From CASQEL01 sp036655975 (GTDB lineage: Bacteria; Desulfobacterota; Desulfovibrionia; Desulfovibrionales; Desulfovibrionaceae), in the NCBI GenBank assembly GCA_036655975.1, contig JAVVPD010000068.1:1-11479 (forward strand): a stretch of DNA of 11,479 nt, read 5' to 3'. A program made the translations under genes and the position numbers. Within the stretch, counting starts at the first letter, position 1. Each line of letters begins with the position of its first letter. Positions 6,960-11,479 of this stretch are shown piece by piece. A model generated the notes under the pieces. It searched no databases and was not told the DNA's origin. It saw only the letters and a list, made by a program, of their open reading frames with translations.

Positions 6960-8357
6960 CTATAACGCTCCCGAGGCCCTGTATTTTATGGCCGCAGCGA
7001 CAAAATTTTCGGCCCACTGCGGGGTAGCCGGAGCGTAGATGTGGGTGTAGGAAGCGAAGGTTTGCCGCAACAGCAAACCGTCTTTGCCTTGGCCCATCCC
7101 CGTGCCGGTGCTGAGTTGCAGGCTGGTGGGCAAGGTCGAAGCCATATTTTCCGCACAGGAATAATGAAATTCGTGTCCGCGCACACGGCTCCCCAGCGGG
7201 TGGAAGGGATTAGCGCCCGTGACAAGGCCTTCAACATAGCCAAGCCCTTGCGGCTTGGGATGAAAACGGGCACTCACGGGGAAAATATTTGCCATGGGAT
7301 AGCTACGCCCGTCACGGAGGATTTCACGGGCCAATACCATGAACCCACCACACTCGGCATAGATGGGCATATGCGCCTGAGACAGAGCGCGAATATGGTT
7401 GACCTGAGGTGACTGGGAAAGTTCTTCGGCCACTTCTTCAGGAAAACCGCCCCCAAGATACAGGCCGTCGAGCTGCGGCCAAGGGGCGGCAGAAAGCACA
7501 GACACTTCAAGGAGTTCCGCCCCAGCGCGCTCAAGAGCCTCCAAATTTTCCGCGTAATAAAACCACAGGGCAGCGTCTTTGACATAGGCAATACGAACCT
7601 TGGCGCAAGGGGCGGGGGACGGTACGGCGGGCCAAAAAGCGGCACACGGCGCAAGAGGCGGCGCGGAACGGGCCAAGGCTAGAATGCGGGGCAAATCCGT
7701 ATGGGCAGTGACCAAATCCGCCAGTTGATCAAGAATTTCATATGCCTGCACACTATCTACCTGAGCCACCAAACCCATGTGCCGTTCTGGAAGGGGATTA
7801 TGGGCCAGCCGGGGCAGTGAACCGAGCACCGGAATGTTCGTATATTCTTCAATACACTGGCGGATAAGCGTGGCCTGACGGGGGGTAGCGAGCTGATTAA
7901 GCACAACGCCGCCGATGTGTACGGCGGGATCAAAGCTCGCCATGCCGTGAATGACGGCGGCAGCGGTGCGGGTCATCTTGGTGCAATCGAGAGAAAGCAG
8001 CACGGGGGCTTCTAGAGCGGCAGCCAAGGCCGCAGTTGAGCACGTACCCAGCAAGTCACGCCCGTCAAAAAGACCACGATTGCCCTCAATAAGGGCAAGG
8101 CTGGCCTGTGCCACAGGGCCAGCGCGCAAGGCGAGTAAGGAGCGCAAACGCGCGGCAGACAAAAAAAAGGGATCAAGGTTTGTAGCCGGATGAGCGGCAG
8201 CGCGGGAAAGCCACGCCGCGTCAATATAGTCCGGCCCTTTTTTACAGGGCACCACCCGCAAAGCCTCCCGCGCGAAGGCACGGCAAAGCCCAAGGGACAA
8301 GAGGGTTTTTCCAGCCCCACCGCGCAGGGCGGATATGACAATGCGAGGTATATGCAT
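6960..8357 (-). CDS. dsrN: Siroheme amidase DsrN (CbiA/CobB-type glutamine amidotransferase)
   Basis: Protein of 465 residues with the two-domain layout of cobyrinate a,c-diamide synthases. The N-terminal ATP-binding domain has the P-loop GGAGKT (13-18), KKGPDYID and EGNRGLFDG. The C-terminal class I glutamine amidotransferase domain has GGGFPEE (302-308), the nucleophile C336 in YAECGGF and catalytic H439 in THIYAP. By fold alone it could be CbiA, which amidates cobyrinate. Its place as the fourth gene of dsrABD favours DsrN, the homologue shown in Allochromatium vinosum to be needed for siro(haem)amide; siroamide is also known from Desulfovibrio sulfite reductases. No other cobalamin gene is in view. 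A 114-base structured gap separates it from dsrD. The ATG at 8357 lacks a Shine-Dalgarno, yet the protein start MHIPRIVIS-P-loop fits the family exactly. The biochemical fold is sure; the siroheme role is strong inference. Confidence 0.85.
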   Translation of the reverse strand: MHIPRIVISALRGGAGKTLLSLGLCRAFAREALRVVPCKKGPDYIDAAWLSRAAAHPATNLDPFFLSAARLRSLLALRAGPVAQASLALIEGNRGLFDGRDLLGTCSTAALAAALEAPVLLSLDCTKMTRTAAAVIHGMASFDPAVHIGGVVLNQLATPRQATLIRQCIEEYTNIPVLGSLPRLAHNPLPERHMGLVAQVDSVQAYEILDQLADLVTAHTDLPRILALARSAPPLAPCAAFWPAVPSPAPCAKVRIAYVKDAALWFYYAENLEALERAGAELLEVSVLSAAPWPQLDGLYLGGGFPEEVAEELSQSPQVNHIRALSQAHMPIYAECGGFMVLAREILRDGRSYPMANIFPVSARFHPKPQGLGYVEGLVTGANPFHPLGSRVRGHEFHYSCAENMASTLPTSLQLSTGTGMGQGKDGLLLRQTFASYTHIYAPATPQWAENFVAAAIKYRASGAL

Positions 8358-8471
8358 ACGTATAAATAACTTTGGGGACAGAAGAAAAATCTCCCATCCC
8401 CAAAAAAATGGATGTTCACCGTCAAAGCGTTAGAACACGGTGGGACTAGCGCAGAGTATCTTTAAAAAACT
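8358..8471 (-). promoter_or_regulatory. Structured spacer between dsrD and dsrN
   Basis: On the transcribed (minus) strand the gap holds two hairpins. The first is CACCGT/ACGGTG (8437-8442 with 8417-8422), with a run of seven U about eight bases later. The second is TTTGGGGA/TCCCCAAA (8397-8404 with 8371-8378), a perfect 8-bp stem with an 18-base loop that ends 13 bases before the dsrN start. GTTC (8414-8417) and GAAC (8433-8436) could form a competing fold. The region could attenuate transcription or hold down translation of dsrN relative to dsrABD. Confidence 0.45.
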
Positions 8472-8708
8472 CTAGTCTTCGCCTTCACTGTGCGCTTGTT
8501 TACCAGCGCCTTTCAGGCCGTACATGGTGGTGGAACCGGAAGACCAGTATTCCAGCACTTCGTCTTTCACCAATTGGGAAATAACTTTTTTGACTTCGCG
8601 GGGGCCTTTACCGGGAAATACTTCCAGGAAGTCGTTGAAGTAAAATTTCGACTTAGAACCAGACTTGCTTTGCAAGAAAGCAATGACTTCGTCTTTACCT
8701 TCACTCAT
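8472..8708 (-). CDS. dsrD: DsrD, activator protein of dissimilatory sulfite reductase
   Basis: Small soluble winged-helix protein of 78 residues found with dsrAB in sulfate reducers. Recent work on the family describes it as an allosteric activator of DsrAB. The hallmark segments are SKSGSKSKFYFNDF near the N-terminus, REVKKVISQLVKDEVLEYWSSGSTTMYGLKGAGKQ in the middle and C-terminal part, and an acidic tail. I chose the ATG at 8708: AGGAG (complement at 8715-8719) lies six bases upstream and the resulting 78 residues equal the usual family length. The ATG at 8729 would add seven residues and has no ribosome binding site. A second ATG at 8714 directly abuts the Shine-Dalgarno. It follows dsrB after 77 bases that contain a strong hairpin. 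Confidence 0.95.
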   Translation of the reverse strand: MSEGKDEVIAFLQSKSGSKSKFYFNDFLEVFPGKGPREVKKVISQLVKDEVLEYWSSGSTTMYGLKGAGKQAHSEGED

Positions 8709-8729
8709 ACTCATCTCCTGCGATTTCAA

Positions 8730-8760
8730 GCTCTCCCTACCCGCGCGGGGCAGGGAGAGC
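8730..8760 (-). other. Strong hairpin between dsrB and dsrD
   Basis: GCTCTCCCT and AGGGAGAGC (8752-8760 with 8730-8738) form a perfect 9-bp stem, and the GC-rich interior CCCGCGCGGG can extend it. No U-run follows on the minus strand, so it is unlikely to terminate fully. It ends 11 bases before the dsrD Shine-Dalgarno. A role in mRNA processing or stabilisation, setting the DsrD to DsrAB ratio, is plausible. Confidence 0.6.
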
Positions 8761-8785
8761 GCTATAATCCGTTGTGTGATCGGGC

Positions 8786-9931
8786 TTAGAACTTAAACTG
8801 GGTGCTTTGACGCCAAGTGTAGTAAGCAGGATCACGGAAGTCGTCGATCAGGTGATGGGTAAACTTCAGACCGGTCAGCTTGAAGAAGCTTTCCCAGCCG
8901 ATACGTTCAGCCCAAGCGCCCAGACGTTCGTATTTATTCGCGTTAGCGGCATACACTTCAAGAATGTGCTTCACCGTTTTGGTCAGTGTAGGCCAGCGGG
9001 GAGGTTCGTTCTTAATGTAGCCCACAACCACCTTCGAGAAGGCGGGCATGGAGAGACGGTTAGAAACCTTACCGCCCACCATAATGGCTACGCCGTCGCC
9101 TTCCCCGTCCGAAATGGGCAGAGCAGGACACATGGTGTAGCAGTTACCGCAATACATGCAGCGGTCATTCTTAATGCCAATGGTGTTTACCTTTTTGCCG
9201 TCGTGTTCCACTTTGGTAGGACGCACAGCGGCGGTGGGGCAAGCGGACACAGCCAAAGGAATTTCGCACAATTGGTCAGCCCATTCGTGGTCAATCATAG
9301 GAGGCTTGCGGTGGATACCCACCAAGCCGATGTCCGAACAGTGCACCGCACCACACATGTTGATACAACAGGCCAGCGAAATACGCACCGGAGCGGGCAT
9401 ACGCATGGACTGGAAGTCTGCAAAAACTTCGTCCATCACCGCTTTAACGGGGCCGGAGGCATCCGTTGCGGGGGTGTGACAGTGTACCCAACCTTGGGTA
9501 TGGATGATGTTGCTTACGCCAGCGCCCGTACCGCCGATGGGGAACTTGAAGGAACCGCCATCAAACTTACGGCCTTTGAGGTCAGCGATCAAGGCCTTGA
9601 GGCCGGCTTCGCTGTCCACCATGAATTCAATGTTATTACGTGTGGTAAAACGCAGGTGACCACCACAATGTTTGTCAGCAATTTCGCAAATTTCGCGAAT
9701 ATGCGTCACAGACATCAAACGGGCTGCGCCACAACGCACGGTGTATACTTTGTCTCCGCCTTCAGCCACGTGCACCAGAACGCCGGGTTCCAGAATTTCG
9801 TGGTACAACCATTTGCCAAAGTTCTTGGCAATGTAGGGCGGAAAGAATTCATCGTATTTTTTCGGACCGATGTCGGTGATCCGATTTTCCATCGGTTTAG
9901 CGGGATTGTACCCGGAAGAAATAAAAGCCAT
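8786..9931 (-). CDS. dsrB: Dissimilatory sulfite reductase beta subunit DsrB
   Basis: Beta subunit (381 residues) of the cytoplasmic alpha2beta2 enzyme that reduces sulfite with electrons delivered in cooperation with DsrC and the DsrMKJOP complex. DsrB carries the catalytically active siroheme coupled to a [4Fe-4S] cluster. Expected ligands are present at C151 (VHCHTP), C188 and C189 (ACCINMC) and C193. The inserted ferredoxin domain has C231 (SACPTA) and C258, C261, C264 (CMYCGNC) for a second [4Fe-4S] cluster. Siroheme-contacting basic residues lie in the RFTTRNNIEF region (94-103). Length and cysteine numbering equal D. vulgaris DsrB as I remember it. The start has a GGGGGAG ribosome binding site six bases upstream (complement at 9938-9944), and the gene follows dsrA after only 18 bases, so the two are cotranscribed. 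Confidence 0.98.
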   Translation of the reverse strand: MAFISSGYNPAKPMENRITDIGPKKYDEFFPPYIAKNFGKWLYHEILEPGVLVHVAEGGDKVYTVRCGAARLMSVTHIREICEIADKHCGGHLRFTTRNNIEFMVDSEAGLKALIADLKGRKFDGGSFKFPIGGTGAGVSNIIHTQGWVHCHTPATDASGPVKAVMDEVFADFQSMRMPAPVRISLACCINMCGAVHCSDIGLVGIHRKPPMIDHEWADQLCEIPLAVSACPTAAVRPTKVEHDGKKVNTIGIKNDRCMYCGNCYTMCPALPISDGEGDGVAIMVGGKVSNRLSMPAFSKVVVGYIKNEPPRWPTLTKTVKHILEVYAANANKYERLGAWAERIGWESFFKLTGLKFTHHLIDDFRDPAYYTWRQSTQFKF

Positions 9932-9949
9932 GGTGTACTCCCCCTTTGG

Positions 9950-11263
9950 TTAGCGTTGGTGTCTTTTACGGTAAGCTTCGATGTCACGATCCCAGCCGCC
10001 GGGCACTTCTTCTTCTTTGAAGAAGATGTACGGGTTGTGGCGGGGTTGCAGCACGTGCTGGGGAGCCGCTTCAATTTCGGTCACTTCAAGCAGCTTCTGG
10101 AAGGACAGACGCTTCATGGTTTCGCCGAGACGTTCACGGTTTTTGCCTTCTTCCATCCACCAGTCCCAAATCTTTTCGATAACACCCTTTACTTCGTCAT
10201 AGGGAGCTTCGGTTTCGATAAAGGGAACCAACAAAGAACCCATTTGCGCGCCGTCCAGCACGGGGGCTTTCGCGCCGCACAGGATGGAAGCGCCACGTTC
10301 GTCACCAATGTGCAAGGCAACGGGCATGGTATTGATGCAATGCATGCAACGCACGCATTCAGCGGTATTGATGGAAAGCTTCTTGCCGTCCCACTTCATA
10401 CATTTGGAAGGACAAAGATTGACAACTTCTTTTTCGATGTCAAACTTGCCCCAATCACGGCTGGCATGAGCGCCCGCATTGGGTTTCAATTCGCCAGCGA
10501 CATAGGCTTTGACCTGTTCGTGGTCAATTTTGATGTCGTCTTTCCACGTACCCACAACGGCAAAGTCCGAACGGGCCATGGCGCATACGCAACCGTTGGG
10601 GCAGCCGTCGAATTTGAACTTGAATTTGTAGGGGAAAGCCGGACGGTGCAATTCATCCTGATAGTCTTGGGTCAACTGATAGCACATATCCTGCGTATTA
10701 TAGCAGGAGTATTCGCAACGGGCCTGACCAAGACAAGCTTCAGGGGTACGCAGGTTGGAGCCGGAACCGCCAAGGTCCACTTTCATTTCGTGGGTCAATT
10801 GGAAGAAAACTTCTTCCAATTGAGGGGTCTGGGTGCCCAGCAGCACGATGTCACCGGTGGAACCGTGCATATTGGTCAAGCCGGAACCGCGCAAGTCCCA
10901 AATGTCACAAAGTTCGTTAAGGAATTTTGTAGAATAGAATTTCGCAGCGGGTTGGGCCACACGCATGGTGTGAAAATGTGCAACACCGGGAAATTTTTCG
11001 GGCTGGTCACAGTAACGACCGATAACGCCGCCACCATAGCCAAAAACGCCCACGATTCCGCCATGCTTCCAGTGGGTTTCACCTTCGTTATACGAAAGTT
11101 CCAGAACCCCAAGAAGATCTTCGGGGCAGCTCGCAGGGATCTGATAATCTAGGCCTTTGGGATTTTTCGCCCGCATGGCCGCCTCTTGCTTGATGTCAGA
11201 GACGAAGCTGGGCCAAGGCCCGGATTCGAGCTGGTCCAACTTGGGGGTTGCATGTTTCGCCAT
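9950..11263 (-). CDS. dsrA: Dissimilatory sulfite reductase alpha subunit DsrA
   Basis: Alpha subunit (437 residues) of the terminal enzyme of sulfate respiration. It binds a second, structural siroheme or sirohydrochlorin and two [4Fe-4S] clusters. Cluster ligands near the siroheme are C177, C183, C221 and C225 (TPEACLGQARC, CPNGC). The ferredoxin domain provides C284 (NLCPSKC) and C303, C306, C309 (CVRCMHC). W122 in DIWDLRGSG is probably the tryptophan that closes the channel to the alpha-subunit site. An extra cysteine, C227 (CPNGCVC), differs from the D. vulgaris sequence I recall. I chose ATG 11263, giving MAKHATPKLDQLESGPWPSF as in Desulfovibrio, with GGAGGT six bases upstream (complement at 11270-11275). 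An ATG at 11296 adds 11 unconserved residues and has no ribosome binding site. First gene of the dsr operon. Confidence 0.98.
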   Translation of the reverse strand: MAKHATPKLDQLESGPWPSFVSDIKQEAAMRAKNPKGLDYQIPASCPEDLLGVLELSYNEGETHWKHGGIVGVFGYGGGVIGRYCDQPEKFPGVAHFHTMRVAQPAAKFYSTKFLNELCDIWDLRGSGLTNMHGSTGDIVLLGTQTPQLEEVFFQLTHEMKVDLGGSGSNLRTPEACLGQARCEYSCYNTQDMCYQLTQDYQDELHRPAFPYKFKFKFDGCPNGCVCAMARSDFAVVGTWKDDIKIDHEQVKAYVAGELKPNAGAHASRDWGKFDIEKEVVNLCPSKCMKWDGKKLSINTAECVRCMHCINTMPVALHIGDERGASILCGAKAPVLDGAQMGSLLVPFIETEAPYDEVKGVIEKIWDWWMEEGKNRERLGETMKRLSFQKLLEVTEIEAAPQHVLQPRHNPYIFFKEEEVPGGWDRDIEAYRKRHQR

Positions 11264-11293
11264 TGCCTTACCTCCACATAGGTTTTGTAGTAA

Positions 11294-11309
11294 CACGGCA
11301 TACGCCGTG
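11294..11309 (-). other. Hairpin in the dsrA leader, proximal
   Basis: CACGGC and GCCGTG form a 6-bp stem with a 4-base loop, about 20 bases upstream of the dsrA Shine-Dalgarno. No U-run follows. It may stabilise the leader of a highly expressed mRNA. Confidence 0.4.
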
Positions 11310-11325
11310 CGTCATTCAAACTGTT

Positions 11326-11339
11326 CCGCCACAAGGCGG
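11326..11339 (-). other. Hairpin in the dsrA leader, distal
   Basis: CCGCC and GGCGG form a 5-bp GC stem with a 4-base loop, a second small hairpin in the dsrA 5' leader. It lies between the proximal hairpin and the candidate promoter at 11367-11395. Confidence 0.35.
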
Positions 11340-11366
11340 GGTTCTGTAACTTTACGCGACCTCAAA

Positions 11367-11395
11367 AGCCTAACGTATTCTTTCGCCAAAGACAA
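11367..11395 (-). promoter_or_regulatory. Possible promoter of the dsrABD operon
   Basis: Read on the minus strand, TTGTCT (11395-11390) and TAGGCT (11372-11367) are 17 bases apart, a weak sigma-70-like pair. The leader would be about 100 bases. A second candidate further out is TTGCCA (11471-11466) and TACCCT (11448-11443), also 17 apart. A promoter is needed in this region, but which one is used is not decidable here. Confidence 0.4.
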
Positions 11396-11398
11396 CTG

Positions 11399-11408
11399 TT
11401 TGATCAAA
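11399..11408. promoter_or_regulatory. Palindrome TTTGATCAAA upstream of the dsrA promoter
   Basis: A perfect 10-bp palindrome lies four bases upstream of the candidate -35 at 11390-11395 and between the two candidate promoters. The half site TTGAT resembles the FNR/CRP half site, but the halves abut with no 4-base spacer, so it is not a standard FNR, CRP or HcpR box. It is a possible operator only. Confidence 0.3.
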
Positions 11409-11479
11409 ATTTCCCAAACCGCCGTATTTTGCTTTATTGTTCAGGGTAGCCACTTTTCTTTTTTCTGGCAAGCTTTTCT

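Noticed and set aside
8807..11152. A 781-codon open frame on the plus strand, opposite dsrA and dsrB
   Set aside because: It is fully antisense to two certain, conserved genes. The translation has no recognisable domain and is rich in H, F, V, T and G, as expected from the complement of biased codons. A long open antisense frame over highly expressed genes is a common artefact.
9950..11296. Longer dsrA start at 11296
   Set aside because: Adds 11 unconserved residues and has no ribosome binding site, whereas ATG 11263 has GGAGGT at ideal spacing and gives the known Desulfovibrio N-terminus.
11399..11408. FNR, CRP or HcpR site at TTTGATCAAA
   Set aside because: Those sites have two half sites separated by a spacer of about 4 bases; here the halves touch. 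Kept as an unnamed palindrome.

Overview
The window looks like chromosome of a sulfate-reducing (or sulfite-reducing) bacterium of the Desulfovibrionaceae. The main reason is a complete dsrA-dsrB-dsrD set on the minus strand. Its predicted lengths (437, 381 and 78 residues) and cysteine positions match, from memory, those of Desulfovibrio vulgaris dissimilatory sulfite reductase. A tungsten/molybdenum aldehyde:ferredoxin oxidoreductase (AOR) and an Aquifex-type aconitase fit the same group. I cannot name the genus or species from sequence alone.

Plus-strand half (1-6909). A terminator-like hairpin at the left edge probably ends a gene outside the window. About 290 bases of non-coding DNA follow, then aor (355-2091), which has a good ribosome binding site and a perfect 12-bp terminator behind it. 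Next come a stand-alone XdhC-type Rossmann protein (2192-2767), an aconitate hydratase (best start GTG 2945, to 4852) and a soluble hybrid histidine kinase with two PAS domains (4927-6909). The gaps between these genes hold terminators or promoter-like sequences, so they look like separate transcription units rather than one operon.

Minus-strand half (6960-11479). Read right to left: a leader with promoter-like sequences and hairpins, then dsrA (11263-9950), dsrB (9931-8786), dsrD (8708-8472) and a CbiA/CobB-type amidotransferase (8357-6960). From its position the last gene is best read as dsrN, the siroheme amidase that makes siroamide for DsrAB. The kinase and dsrN converge with only 50 bases between them and no clear terminator.

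How the genes work together: DsrAB reduces sulfite at a siroheme-[4Fe-4S] centre, DsrD activates the enzyme, and DsrN probably amidates the siroheme. AOR exchanges electrons between aldehydes/acids and ferredoxin. XdhC may help deliver or mature a pterin cofactor. Aconitase supplies isocitrate for the partial TCA route to 2-oxoglutarate. The kinase is an orphan sensor with no partner in view.

I found no tRNA, rRNA, CRISPR array, insertion sequence or prophage gene. The window is mostly core metabolism. The less ordinary signals lie in the RNA-level structure of the dsr operon and in a possible leaderless xdhC transcript.
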